This document shows positions 1-8,138 of a stretch of DNA of 64,000 nucleotides, piece by piece. Within the stretch, counting starts at the first letter, position 1. Each line of letters begins with the position of its first letter. Where the stretch lies: positions 682,001 through 746,000 of the forward strand of contig CAWENX010000009.1 of NCBI GenBank assembly GCA_963810555.1, in the 5' to 3' direction. The stretch is from G963677325 sp963810555 (lineage in GTDB: Bacteria; Bacteroidota; Bacteroidia; Bacteroidales; Prolixibacteraceae). Both the position numbers and the translations under genes were made by a program. Under the pieces are notes generated by a model. It was not told where the DNA came from and made no database searches. It saw nothing but the letters and a program-made list of their open reading frames with translations.

Positions 1-50
1 AACAAGAACTTACAGTAACGGGGTGGTGGAAATTAATTACATATTTGATC

Positions 51-1097
51 ATGCTCAATAATGAAAACGCACTGTTTGAATTTAAAATCAGGAGAAAAGA
101 CAGATTCATATCATTGATATTTTTCTTTTCATTATTCCTGATTACCGGGTGCCGGTTTCATCTGCCGTTAAAATACAAGCATATAGCAGGTTACATTCAG
201 GGCACAACCTATCATATCACCTATGAGAATGAGATCGGCAACGATCTGAACCGGCAGATCGATTCCCTGCTGCAGGCTTTTGACCTTACCTTTTCGGAGT
301 ATATACCCAATTCAATTATTTCAAGGATCAACAGGAACGATTCAACGGTTGAAATCAACGATATGTTTGCAACGGTTTTCAACAAGTCACTTGAAGTTTA
401 CAGGGAAACCGGCGGGGCGTTTGATCTGACCGTCGGCCCGCTTGTGGATGCGTGGGGATTCGGCCCTGAGAAAAAAGATACAGTAAACCGCAAATACATT
501 GACAGCCTTCTTAAGTTGGTCGGGATGAATAAGGTAAGGATATCAGGGAAGAAACTGATCAAGGATTCTCCGGGGATTATACTTGACGTAAATGGCATTG
601 CACAGGGTTATTCGGTAGATATGGTATGTGACTTCTTTGACAAACTGAGAATAAGGAATTATCTGGTCGAAATAGGAGGGGAGGTAAGGGCAAAGGGGAA
701 AAATGACAAGGGTAAACTGTGGAGGATCGGGATTGACAGGCCTTCTTATGGTTCCAATCCCGGCGATAATCTGCAGGCAATCCTGTCGCTTGATGACAAA
801 GCCGTTACAACAGCCGGGAATTATCGCAGCTATTTCGAAGAAAACGGAGTAAAATACTCTCATATCATTGATCCTCATAACGGTAAACCCATAAAAAACA
901 GGCTTTTAAGCGTTACAATAGTGGCTGAGGATGCCTTAACTGCTGATGCATGGGACACACCCTGTATGGTGCTCGGCCTCGAGGGAACGCGCGTGTTATT
1001 GAAAAAGCATCCTGAGTTCGATGCTTACCTGATCTACAACGATGAAGAGGGTAATTACCAGGTTGAATATACTAAAGGGATTAAAATTGATAAGTGA
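51..1097 (+). CDS. apbE: ApbE-family FAD:protein FMN transferase (lipoprotein)
   Basis: Transfers FMN from FAD to a threonine of a target flavoprotein, in Bacteroidota typically subunits of the Na+-translocating NQR or RNF complex, outside the inner membrane. The protein starts with a positively charged stretch, one hydrophobic segment and a lipobox ending LITGC (Cys about residue 34), so it is an exported lipoprotein. ApbE-type features include FDLTVGPLVDAWGFGP, ILDVNGIAQGYSVD, YLVEIGGEVRAKG and the C-terminal HIIDPHNGKP followed by TADAWDTPCMVLG. At about 348 aa it has the usual family length. ATG at 51 is preferred over an in-frame TTG at 45. The partner complex would lie upstream, outside the window. 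Confidence 0.93.
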   Translation: MLNNENALFEFKIRRKDRFISLIFFFSLFLITGCRFHLPLKYKHIAGYIQGTTYHITYENEIGNDLNRQIDSLLQAFDLTFSEYIPNSIISRINRNDSTVEINDMFATVFNKSLEVYRETGGAFDLTVGPLVDAWGFGPEKKDTVNRKYIDSLLKLVGMNKVRISGKKLIKDSPGIILDVNGIAQGYSVDMVCDFFDKLRIRNYLVEIGGEVRAKGKNDKGKLWRIGIDRPSYGSNPGDNLQAILSLDDKAVTTAGNYRSYFEENGVKYSHIIDPHNGKPIKNRLLSVTIVAEDALTADAWDTPCMVLGLEGTRVLLKKHPEFDAYLIYNDEEGNYQVEYTKGIKIDK

Positions 1098-1115
1098 GAC
1101 GGACTAACCATGTTT

Positions 1116-1334
1116 TTACGCTTTGTTATTGAGGAGGCTTTCATTTACCCACTTGCCATTCTTTGACTCTCCAAGGATGATAACCTCTTTCGACTTCTCA
1201 TATTCTTTTATGGCCTGATTCATCTCTTCTTCATTTTTCCTGATGATCTTAATGCCTGATTTTGATCCTTTATTGCAGATTTCAATATAGAATCCATCTC
1301 TTAACTTTTTGCTTCTTGTCGGAGGTCTTCCCAT
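1116..1334 (-). CDS. small conserved basic protein, function unknown
   Basis: 72 aa, convergent with the ApbE gene and 18 bp from it. The N-terminus is basic (MGRPPTRSKKLRDGFYIE), followed by a charged helix-like middle and the segment VIILGESKNGKWV. Short proteins with this start and this GESKNGKWV ending are, from memory, widespread in Bacteroidota and have no assigned function. The Arg/Lys-rich start would suit nucleic-acid binding, but that is inference only. Start at ATG 1334; no other start fits better. Confidence 0.7.
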   Translation of the reverse strand: MGRPPTRSKKLRDGFYIEICNKGSKSGIKIIRKNEEEMNQAIKEYEKSKEVIILGESKNGKWVNESLLNNKA

Positions 1335-1787
1335 GATAGTAACTTTTGTAAATGTGCTGTTAATTATGATCTGCCTTGATATTTGCCGGATTTTTTTAAG
1401 GAAGCATATTTTCTTTACGTCTTAAACAGGAATGGGAATAAGGATAAAAAATCTACTTCAATTAAACAATCCGGTGGCGGTCCTTCTAAAAATCGTTCAG
1501 GATAAAAATAATATTGTTTCTTCACTTAACCAAATCGCGGGCTGTTATTATTACAATTGTTTTTCAAAAATTGAAACAGAATAATCAGTCTTCCTGGAAT
1601 TGAGAAGAAATAATTTTTCATCAGCTAATGAGCCGGATAATATCTGCCTGTTAAACAAACGGTGAATTTATCCGTAAATTTAGATTACCTTTAACTAATT
1701 GATTTTATAAATAATTTAAAGTGAATTTTTAGTGTTGGTTTCTACACAAGTTGACGAATAAGAAATTAACAATATTTAATTTTATAT
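1335..1787. other. intergenic, no gene seen
   Basis: AT-rich gap holding the divergent upstream regions of the 72-aa gene (minus strand) and the NYN gene (plus strand). No convincing ORF, tRNA or long hairpin was found. A weak TTACCTTTA resembling a -7 box lies around 1685-1693. Confidence 0.5.
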
Positions 1788-2579
1788 ATGGAAACATTCA
1801 AAGACCCAAGACTTGCAGTATTAATAGATGCCGACAATGTACCTTATTCAAATGTCAGGGAAATGCTCGCAGAAATTGCCAAATATGGAACGCCGACTTT
1901 TAAAAGAATCTACGGCGACTGGACAAAACAGACAGTATCCGGATGGAAGTCAGTTTTACTCGAAAACGCCATAACACCAATTCAGCAATACAGTTATACA
2001 AGCGGCAAGAATGCAACTGACTCAGCCATGATCATTGACGCTATGGATATTCTCTATTCCGGGAGGGTTGAGGGTTTCTGCATTGTTTCAAGCGACAGCG
2101 ATTTCACACGCCTCGCAACAAGGTTAAGGGAGGCGGGGATGAAAGTTATAGGACTCGGGGAAAAGAAAACGCCCACGCCCTTTATTTCGGCCTGCGACAA
2201 ATTCATCTATCTTGAAATACTTAAGCCTGCTGAAGCGATGCCGCTGCCGGTGGTGCCGCCAAAAGTCAGGTCCAAAGCTAAAACAAAAGCCAAAGAACCA
2301 ACGGTTTCAATGAATTCTGATGATTCAGGTAATATAAATAAGGCATTGGTCAGATTAATTTCAAATAGCATCAATGACCTTGCCGACGAAAACGGATGGG
2401 CTTTTCTCGGTGATCTGGGAAACCTGATCCTTAAGAAACAACCGGACTTCGATCCACGGAATTACGGATTCAAAAAACTGGTCCCTTTAATAAAAAGTTT
2501 CGACCAGTTTGAGATCGATGAGAGGGAAACCGGGAAGAAAAATAGCACTCTGGTCTATGTCAGGAACAGGACGATCTGA
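1788..2579 (+). CDS. NYN (PIN-like) nuclease domain protein with C-terminal OST-HTH/LOTUS domain
   Basis: 263 aa. Residues about 8-150 form a NYN domain (LabA/DUF88 type): LIDADNVPY near the start, TDSAMIIDAMDILYSG, and CIVSSDSDFTRLATRLREAG supply the conserved acidic residues of a metal-dependent RNase fold. A charged Lys/Ala/Pro linker follows (about 150-180). Residues about 190-263 (ALVRLISNSINDLADENGWAFLGDLGNLI ... FDPRNYGFKKLVPLIKSF) match an OST-HTH/LOTUS domain, a winged helix known to bind RNA, including G-quadruplexes in some families. The likely role is RNA processing or decay, but the substrate is unknown. It stands alone, with no operon partner. ATG at 1788 directly precedes the conserved domain. 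Confidence 0.85.
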   Translation: METFKDPRLAVLIDADNVPYSNVREMLAEIAKYGTPTFKRIYGDWTKQTVSGWKSVLLENAITPIQQYSYTSGKNATDSAMIIDAMDILYSGRVEGFCIVSSDSDFTRLATRLREAGMKVIGLGEKKTPTPFISACDKFIYLEILKPAEAMPLPVVPPKVRSKAKTKAKEPTVSMNSDDSGNINKALVRLISNSINDLADENGWAFLGDLGNLILKKQPDFDPRNYGFKKLVPLIKSFDQFEIDERETGKKNSTLVYVRNRTI

Positions 2580-2690
2580 ACATCATTTACCCTCTTTACT
2601 TTCTGCTGTAAATGAAATATTTAAACCCTATATTTAGTTGTTATTCATTCTTTTATTGAGATTTATATGCAATTTAATAGAAACAATAAT

Positions 2691-2698
2691 TATATTTG
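2691..2698 (+). promoter_or_regulatory. -7 box (TATATTTG) of the bifunctional nuclease gene
   Basis: Matches the Bacteroidota -7 consensus TAnnTTTG, 30 bp upstream of ATG 2729. It overlaps the longest in-frame ORF extension, which argues that translation starts at 2729 and not at 2696. Confidence 0.55.
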
Positions 2699-2728
2699 TT
2701 CTCTTATCTAACACGGTTGATTTTTGTA

Positions 2729-3328
2729 ATGAAGAAAGTCAAATTAAATATCCTCGGACTGTCGTACAGCCAAACGCAGACCGGAGCCTATGCATTGGTG
2801 TTGTCAGAAGCTGATGGCAACAGAAGGATTCCGATTATTATCGGTGCAGTCGAAGCCCAGGCCATAGCCATTCAGCTTGAAGGGCTCAAACCGCCAAGGC
2901 CGCTGACACATGACCTGTTCCTGAATGTCGCCCTTGCATTTGGCATCGATCTGAAAGAAGTACTGGTTCATAAACTGGAAGAAGGAATATTTTATGCCGA
3001 AATTGTCCTCGAACAAAACAAAAACCGGATACGTATTGATTCGCGCACTTCGGATGCCATTGCTCTGGCTTTACGGTTCGAATGTCCGATTTATACAACC
3101 GAGGAAATTATGGATAAGGCCGGTATTATTATGGAATTCGAAGAAAGCGGGGAAGAGAATGAGAATACTGAGAGCAATGACCCAAAGGAAGGGGGTCCGG
3201 TACGGGTCAATTATGCAGAGTATACGCTTGAAGAACTGAACGAAATGCTTGATGCCGCCATAACAGCGGAAGATTACGAGAAAGCATCCAAAATCAGGGA
3301 CGAAATTAATAAGAGAAAGAAAGAATAA
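2729..3328 (+). CDS. bifunctional nuclease (BFN, DUF151) with C-terminal UvrB/UvrC motif
   Basis: 199 aa from ATG 2729. Residues about 1-135 are the DUF151/BFN domain (MKKVKLNILGLSYSQTQTGAYALVL ... RIPIIIGAVEAQAIAIQLEG ... RTSDAIALALRFECPIYTTEEIMDKAGI), named for a plant homologue with RNase and DNase activity. The last 40 residues (YTLEELNEMLDAAITAEDYEKASKIRDEINKRK) form a UVR motif, a helical hairpin for protein-protein contact found in UvrB/UvrC. This domain pair is typical of Bacteroidota. An acidic linker joins the two parts. The cellular role is not settled in bacteria. The next gene is thyA, 126 bp away across a repeat-word segment, so no operon is implied. Confidence 0.88.
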   Translation: MKKVKLNILGLSYSQTQTGAYALVLSEADGNRRIPIIIGAVEAQAIAIQLEGLKPPRPLTHDLFLNVALAFGIDLKEVLVHKLEEGIFYAEIVLEQNKNRIRIDSRTSDAIALALRFECPIYTTEEIMDKAGIIMEFEESGEENENTESNDPKEGGPVRVNYAEYTLEELNEMLDAAITAEDYEKASKIRDEINKRKKE

Positions 3329-3454
3329 AAGGAATCTTGAATTATGAAATAAAAGTTATGAGATGTGAAATATAAGTTTTTCGATACACTCATATCTTAT
3401 TTTTCATCTCTTTGTTTACTGATCACTGTTCACTTAAAACTCTGAAACTCTTTT
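3329..3454. repeat. 7-bp-word intergenic element upstream of thyA
   Basis: Low-complexity gap with mirrored words: gagatgtgaaatataag (about 3360-3376) is echoed on the other strand by cttatttttcatctc (about 3397-3411), followed by the words tgtttactgatcactgttca and aaactctgaaactc. The same words recur at other gaps in this window (folA, mutL, 52.4 kb). Confidence 0.6.
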
Positions 3455-4249
3455 ATGAAACAATATCTTGATCTGATGAATTATGTCCTGGAGAACGGAC
3501 GGCCACATAAGGATCGTACAGGAACTGGTACACTGAGTATTTTCGGATACCAGATGCGGTTTGATCTTCAGGCAGGATTCCCGATCATCACAACAAAAAA
3601 GATCCACTTAAAATCAGTGATCCATGAACTGCTTTGGTTTCTGAAAGGGGATACAAATGTTCGTTATCTGCAGGAGAACGGAGTCAGTATCTGGAATGAA
3701 TGGGCCGATAAAGACGGCAATCTCGGGCATATTTACGGATATCAGTGGCGGTCATGGCCTGCCCCCGACGGCAGCCACATCGATCAGATCAGCAAGCTGA
3801 TTGATGAAATAAAAACAAATCCCATTTCTCGCAGACTGATTGTTAACGCATGGAATACCGGCGATCTGGATAAAATGAACCTGCCGCCGTGCCATATCCT
3901 GTTCCAGTTTTGGGTGAATGAAGGGAAACTGTCATGCCAGCTTTACCAGAGAAGCGCAGATATCTTTTTAGGAGTGCCCTTCAACATTGCTTCCTATGCC
4001 CTGCTCACAATGATGATAGCCCAGGTGACAGGGCTCGCTCCCGGAGATTTTATTCATACATTGGGTGACGCCCATATCTACAATAACCACTTCGACCAGG
4101 TCAAACTGCAATTAACAAGGGAACCTTATCCCTTACCCCAGATGAAGATCAATCCCGATATTGACGATATTTTCAAATTCAGTTACGAAGATTTTGAGCT
4201 GGTCAATTACCAGGCACATCCTCATATCAAAGGAAAAGTTTCGGTGTAA
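3455..4249 (+). CDS. thyA: thymidylate synthase
   Basis: Makes dTMP from dUMP using 5,10-methylene-tetrahydrofolate and releases dihydrofolate. 264 aa, the same length as E. coli ThyA. The catalytic cysteine lies in LPPCHILFQFW (Cys146), with the folate/nucleotide residues RTGTGTLSIFG near the start, YQRSADIFLGVPFNIASYALL, and the C-terminal HPHIKGKVSV. It is followed 85 bp later by folA, which recycles the dihydrofolate, so the pair forms the thymidylate cycle. Start at ATG 3455, matching the family N-terminus (MKQYLDLMNYVLENG). Confidence 0.98.
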   Translation: MKQYLDLMNYVLENGRPHKDRTGTGTLSIFGYQMRFDLQAGFPIITTKKIHLKSVIHELLWFLKGDTNVRYLQENGVSIWNEWADKDGNLGHIYGYQWRSWPAPDGSHIDQISKLIDEIKTNPISRRLIVNAWNTGDLDKMNLPPCHILFQFWVNEGKLSCQLYQRSADIFLGVPFNIASYALLTMMIAQVTGLAPGDFIHTLGDAHIYNNHFDQVKLQLTREPYPLPQMKINPDIDDIFKFSYEDFELVNYQAHPHIKGKVSV

Positions 4250-4334
4250 TGAACAGTAATCAGTAATCAGTGATCAGTAATTATCTGAAACATTGAAACT
4301 CTAAAACTCTGAAGCATAATCGAACATTGGACTA
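4250..4334. repeat. 7-bp-word intergenic element between thyA and folA
   Basis: Tandem words with a 7-bp step: cagtaat, cagtaat, cagtgat, cagtaat (about 4254-4281), then gaaactctaaaactctgaag. The words are close to the reverse complement of those upstream of thyA. Confidence 0.6.
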
Positions 4335-4829
4335 ATGATTTACAACAACATAGCAATTATCGTTGCCATAGCGCAGAATTTTGCCATCGGCAGAAACAAT
4401 GAACTGCTTTTTCATCTTCCAAACGACCTGAAACGTTTCAAATCCATTACAAAAGGACATTCCGTGATTATGGGAAAAAAGACTTTTTTCTCACTGCCCA
4501 AAGGCCCCCTTCCCCACCGCCGTAATATTGTGATCACAGATATTCCCGGCGAAAGGTTTGATGGATGTGAAACTATTCATTCAATTGAAGAAGCTGTCGA
4601 ACTGGTAAAAAACGAGGAGATGGCTTTCGTGATTGGCGGAGGGATGATTTATCGTCAGTTTTATCCCCTTGCAGGAAAATTATTTCTGACAATGGTTCAC
4701 AAAGATTTCGATGCCGACACTTTTTTCCCGGAGATCCGGTTTGATGAGTGGATAGAAGTCAAACGTGAAGATCTCTACGACGAGATCAATAATTTTCATT
4801 ATTCGAATATTGATCTGGTACGAAAATAA
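4335..4829 (+). CDS. folA: dihydrofolate reductase
   Basis: Reduces dihydrofolate to tetrahydrofolate with NADPH. 164 aa, standard length. Recognisable features are IIVAIAQNFAIGRNNELLFHLPNDLKRFKSIT (the substrate-binding loop with the acidic residue in NDLK), HSVIMGKKTFFSLP, NIVITD and FVIGGGMIYRQFYP (the NADPH-binding glycine run). The usual Trp of the LPWH loop is Phe (LLFHLP). It sits directly after thyA. The gene ends 3 bp before the convergent pyrophosphatase stop. Confidence 0.97.
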   Translation: MIYNNIAIIVAIAQNFAIGRNNELLFHLPNDLKRFKSITKGHSVIMGKKTFFSLPKGPLPHRRNIVITDIPGERFDGCETIHSIEEAVELVKNEEMAFVIGGGMIYRQFYPLAGKLFLTMVHKDFDADTFFPEIRFDEWIEVKREDLYDEINNFHYSNIDLVRK

Positions 4830-4832
4830 TCT

Positions 4833-5507
4833 TTAATCCTCACCGACCAGCAATTTTCCAAGGTTTTCAAAACGAGAGTTGTAATCTTCAATCGCATATT
4901 TAATTACCTCATAGGCTTCTTCTCTGTCGTATATGTGGGTGATCACTGAATTGCTTTCTTCGCCGGGAAGATCTTTGTATGTAAGAAAGTAATGTTTTAA
5001 ACGGGTGATAATCGTTCCGGGCACATCAGCCAGGGAAGTGAAATGGTCGTAAACAAAATCATTGTTCATAACCCCGATTATTTTATCGTCCGCATCATGA
5101 CCGTCGATCATACGAAAGCCGCCAATAGGCTTCACTGTAAGAAGTATATCGCCGTGATGGATAGATTTTTCAGTAAGTACTACGATATCCAGAGGATCTC
5201 CGTCACCCCTTATGCTCGCTTTTCCACTTTTTTGAGCGCAAAAATCACCCACCCTTTTACCGCAATAAGTCTGGGGAATGAAGCCGTATAGTGCCGGGCA
5301 GACGTTGGAATATTGCTGGGGCCGATCTATTTTCAGATACCCTGTATCCTTATCCACTTCATATTTCACAGTATCGGTAGGAACTACCTCAATAAAGGCG
5401 GTAACTTTTTCAGGAGCATTATCCCCTATAAACACCCCGTGCCATGGGTGGGATTTGTACCTTAATCCCATTAGTCGGCCGATAGGATCGGAAAATTTAT
5501 CAGACAT
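4833..5507 (-). CDS. ppa: inorganic pyrophosphatase (family I, soluble)
   Basis: Hydrolyses pyrophosphate released by biosynthetic reactions. 224 aa. The family I signature GDPLDIVVLTE supplies metal-binding aspartates, and IGGFRMIDGHDADDKIIGV and the N-terminal KYEVDKDTGYLKIDRPQQYS are as expected. The N-terminus is longer than in the 175-aa E. coli enzyme (HPWHGVFIGDNAPEKVTAFIEVVP precedes the core), as in other Bacteroidota versions. Monocistronic and convergent with folA. Confidence 0.95.
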   Translation of the reverse strand: MSDKFSDPIGRLMGLRYKSHPWHGVFIGDNAPEKVTAFIEVVPTDTVKYEVDKDTGYLKIDRPQQYSNVCPALYGFIPQTYCGKRVGDFCAQKSGKASIRGDGDPLDIVVLTEKSIHHGDILLTVKPIGGFRMIDGHDADDKIIGVMNNDFVYDHFTSLADVPGTIITRLKHYFLTYKDLPGEESNSVITHIYDREEAYEVIKYAIEDYNSRFENLGKLLVGED

Positions 5508-5657
5508 GCTAATTAAATTTTAAAGTTTTTAAAATTACGTCTATAATACATCAGGGTTACAAAATTTAATATTCACTTATATTTAATAAAACCTGGTCAT
5601 CTCCTTATGATACCCATACAAGTTAATGAGTTGGCAGGACAAAGAAAAGAGTATAAA

Positions 5658-5700
5658 TAGGCTATTAGTCTAAAAGCCTAATAGTCTTCAGCCTAATACC
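5658..5700. repeat. word repeat ctaatag/cctaata
   Basis: Repeated short words (ggctattagtctaaaagcc, taatagtcttcagcctaata) between the divergent ppa upstream region and the comM stop. They resemble words at 11850-11880 and 8010-8050. Confidence 0.45.
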
Positions 5701-5704
5701 CTAT

Positions 5705-7240
5705 TTATGCCCCCCACCCTTCCCTGTCAAGGCTGCGGTACTGGATCGCCTCACCCAGATGATCAGCCTTAATGGAAGAAAAACCTTCCAGATCAGCTAT
5801 GGTTCGGGAAACTTTTAATATTCTGTCGTATGCCCTTGCGGAAAGTCCCCGTTTTTCCATTGCCGTTTTCAGCAGATTATCTCCTGCCGAATCTAATGAA
5901 CAGTACTGTCTTAACAATTTTGAAGTCATCTGGGCGTTGCAATAGATGTTGGTATCTTTAAATCTTTCCTTCTGAATTTCTCTGGCCTTGATCACCCGCT
6001 GTCTTACTGTTTCGCTTTTTTCTCCTTGTTTCATCCCGGATAATTCGTTAAAAGGGACCGGAACTACTTCAAGGTGAATGTCAATCCGGTCAAGTAATGG
6101 ACCTGATATCCTGCTGAGGTATTTCTTCACTGTACCCGGCGCACAGACACAAGGTTTTGAAGGATGATTATAAAACCCGCACGGGCATGGATTCATGGAA
6201 GCCACCATCATAAAACTTGCAGGGTACTCAATAGAGAACTTTGCCCGGGAAATGGTTATCATACGGTCTTCAAGAGGCTGGCGCATCACTTCAAGCACGG
6301 TACGTTTGAATTCAGGCAGTTCGTCAAGAAAAAGCACCCCATTATGAGCAAGGGATATTTCACCCGGCTGTGGATACGTACCCCCTCCTACAAGTGCAAC
6401 ATCGGAAATCGTGTGATGAGGACTTCGAAACGGACGTGTTGTCATCAATGAAGTATCGCGGTCAATTTTCCCTGCCACGGAATGAATTTTAGTTGTCTCC
6501 AATGCTTCTTTCAATGTAAAAGGCGGGAGAATAGTGGGGATTCTCTTCGCAAGCATTGTTTTGCCGGCTCCCGGCGGACCAATCATAATCAGATTATGGC
6601 CTCCTGCTGCGGCGATTTCAAGAGCACGCTTTACATTTTCCTGACCTTTGACATCAGCGAAGTCTGCATCATAATTGTTGACTTTTGCTTTAAATTCTTC
6701 CCGGGTATCAATTATGGTCGGTTCGAGTTTGAGAGTGCCGCACAAAAATCCAACCACTTCTTTAATATTCTCAACTCCGTAAATTTTAAGTTTGTCAACA
6801 ACTGCTGCTTCGCGGGCATTTTGTTTCGGTACAATAAAACCGGTGAAACCTTCCTCCCTGGCTTTAACCGCAATAGATAAGGCTCCCCGAATTGGCTGTA
6901 AACCTCCGTCAAGAGAAAGTTCTCCCATCATCATATATTTGCCTATTTCAGGAGCATTTATCTGTTCAGAGGCGGTCAGTATCCCGATTGCCATGGGGAG
7001 ATCGTAGGCTGAACCTTCTTTTCGTATGTCGGCCGGAGCCATGTTGATAACTACTTTTTTGCCCGGCAATTTGTAGCCGTTGTATCTTAAGGCGGCATCT
7101 ATTCTCTGCTGGCTCTCCTTTACCGCATTATCAGGTAATCCGACAAGGCTGAAACGGATACCTCTTGAAACATCCGTTTCGATAGTTACTGTTGTAGCAT
7201 CGATACCGTGGACAGCGCTGCCAAAGGTTTTTTCAAGCAT
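5705..7240 (-). CDS. comM: YifB/ComM family Mg-chelatase-like AAA ATPase
   Basis: 511 aa. Homologues (ComM) act as helicases promoting branch migration during DNA uptake recombination. The N-terminal Lon-protease-like fold (SAVHGIDATTVTIETDVSRGIRFSLVGLPDNAVKES) is followed by the AAA domain with Walker A IGPPGAGKTMLAKRIP (about residue 220), Walker B GVLFLDELPEF and the sensor segment MVASMNPCPCGFYNHP with Cys residues, then a C-terminal helical domain (RAYDRILKVSRTIADLEG). The length is normal. It is transcribed away from mutL across a 0.9-kb gap that holds an 11-bp repeat array. Confidence 0.94.
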   Translation of the reverse strand: MLEKTFGSAVHGIDATTVTIETDVSRGIRFSLVGLPDNAVKESQQRIDAALRYNGYKLPGKKVVINMAPADIRKEGSAYDLPMAIGILTASEQINAPEIGKYMMMGELSLDGGLQPIRGALSIAVKAREEGFTGFIVPKQNAREAAVVDKLKIYGVENIKEVVGFLCGTLKLEPTIIDTREEFKAKVNNYDADFADVKGQENVKRALEIAAAGGHNLIMIGPPGAGKTMLAKRIPTILPPFTLKEALETTKIHSVAGKIDRDTSLMTTRPFRSPHHTISDVALVGGGTYPQPGEISLAHNGVLFLDELPEFKRTVLEVMRQPLEDRMITISRAKFSIEYPASFMMVASMNPCPCGFYNHPSKPCVCAPGTVKKYLSRISGPLLDRIDIHLEVVPVPFNELSGMKQGEKSETVRQRVIKAREIQKERFKDTNIYCNAQMTSKLLRQYCSLDSAGDNLLKTAMEKRGLSARAYDRILKVSRTIADLEGFSSIKADHLGEAIQYRSLDREGWGA

Positions 7241-7610
7241 CTGGGTGAATGATGGATATTGTGTTAAAGATAATATTTTTAATTCTAATTCTCAACCTCT
7301 TAATTGGGTAATATCATTAAAACTCTGTATTTGTTTAGTATACCTTGAGATCAAAATAAAGAAATGGTATAAAGATAAAATTCAGGAGAAATTTCCCTTC
7401 GGAAAGAAGAACCATTGCCTGCAGTTTGAAGGATCACTTCTTGCAGTTGGGGTGCAATGAATAAAAAACATCAAATAAACTTGAAAATCAGATCTTTCGG
7501 TTATTATTTGTGACTACTGGTTCTATTATAACGAAAAGGTAACTGTAATCTATTCTCCAAATCTCTCAGCCTCAGCATCCAGCTATCATAGTATTACCAA
7601 AGCCATTATA

Positions 7611-7698
7611 TCTACACTATTCAAACACTATTATTACACTATATTTACACTAATTAGTGCAGATATAGTGTAGATATAGTGCAGAAATAGTGCAGAAA
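7611..7698. repeat. 11-bp dyad array, locus A (4 + 4 units)
   Basis: Eight contiguous 11-bp units with no gaps. Four carry the core CACTA (7611-7654) and four carry TAGTG (7655-7698, consensus TAGTGCAGAAA or TAGTGCAGATA); the dyad centre is at 7654/7655. The right flank continues tacgtttttgatataacg, and the left flank has taccaaagcc near 7595. The same layout occurs at 31306-31394, 54161-54259 and 61969-62056. Confidence 0.85.
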
Positions 7699-7944
7699 AT
7701 ACGTTTTTGATATAACGTTGGTAAGGTAATGGTATGGCTATGGTACTGGGAAAAAGGATTTATATGAAATAAGCGAGGCAATAAACGGGTTTATACGACC
7801 CCGGCATAAACGAAATTAAATGTCAACTGCCAGTTACATCAATTAATGGACTTTTATTTTAAGCCAGGGTTGATAAAGAGAAAGATTATTTGATACAAGG
7901 ATATATTGGAAAAGCAATCCCTTTCTCACAGATAAAATTTAGGT

Positions 7945-7952
7945 TATCTTTG
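7945..7952 (+). promoter_or_regulatory. -7 box (TATCTTTG) upstream of mutL
   Basis: Exact TAnnTTTG match in the plus orientation, 187 bp upstream of the mutL start. It would give a long leader that includes the word element at 8010-8130. Confidence 0.45.
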
Positions 7953-8009
7953 CATTATAGTCAGAACAGGGGGTTCAATGGAAAGTGCTGAATCATCTTT
8001 TGGAATATT

Positions 8010-8130
8010 AGGCTATCAGACGGTTAGACTATAAGATTGTTAGATTATGAGGCTTTACTGTTAAATGTTCCGTCAGCTGAAGCTAACGGCAAAGGATAAA
8101 GAACTGTTTACTGATTACTGTTCACTAATT
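8010..8130. repeat. 7-bp-word intergenic element upstream of mutL
   Basis: Contains ggttagactataag / tgttagattatgag and tgtttactgattactgttca. The last word is almost identical to that upstream of thyA (about 3413-3432) and, inverted, to 11814-11836. Confidence 0.55.
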
Positions 8131-8138
8131 TTATACAT

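Larger units (their letters stand above)
7241..8138. other. 898-bp divergent intergenic region (comM / mutL)
   Basis: Holds no convincing gene. From comM to mutL it contains the 11-bp dyad array (7611-7698), a -7 box (7945-7952) and a 7-bp-word element (about 8010-8130). Open frames here are short and lack any recognisable family. Confidence 0.6.

Noticed and set aside
7080..7460. 126-aa plus-strand ORF
   Set aside because: Its first half is antisense to the comM start and the rest is low-complexity AT-rich sequence with no family resemblance.
7611..7698. CRISPR array
   Set aside because: Units are 11 bp, contiguous and inverted at the centre; there are no spacers and no cas genes in the window.
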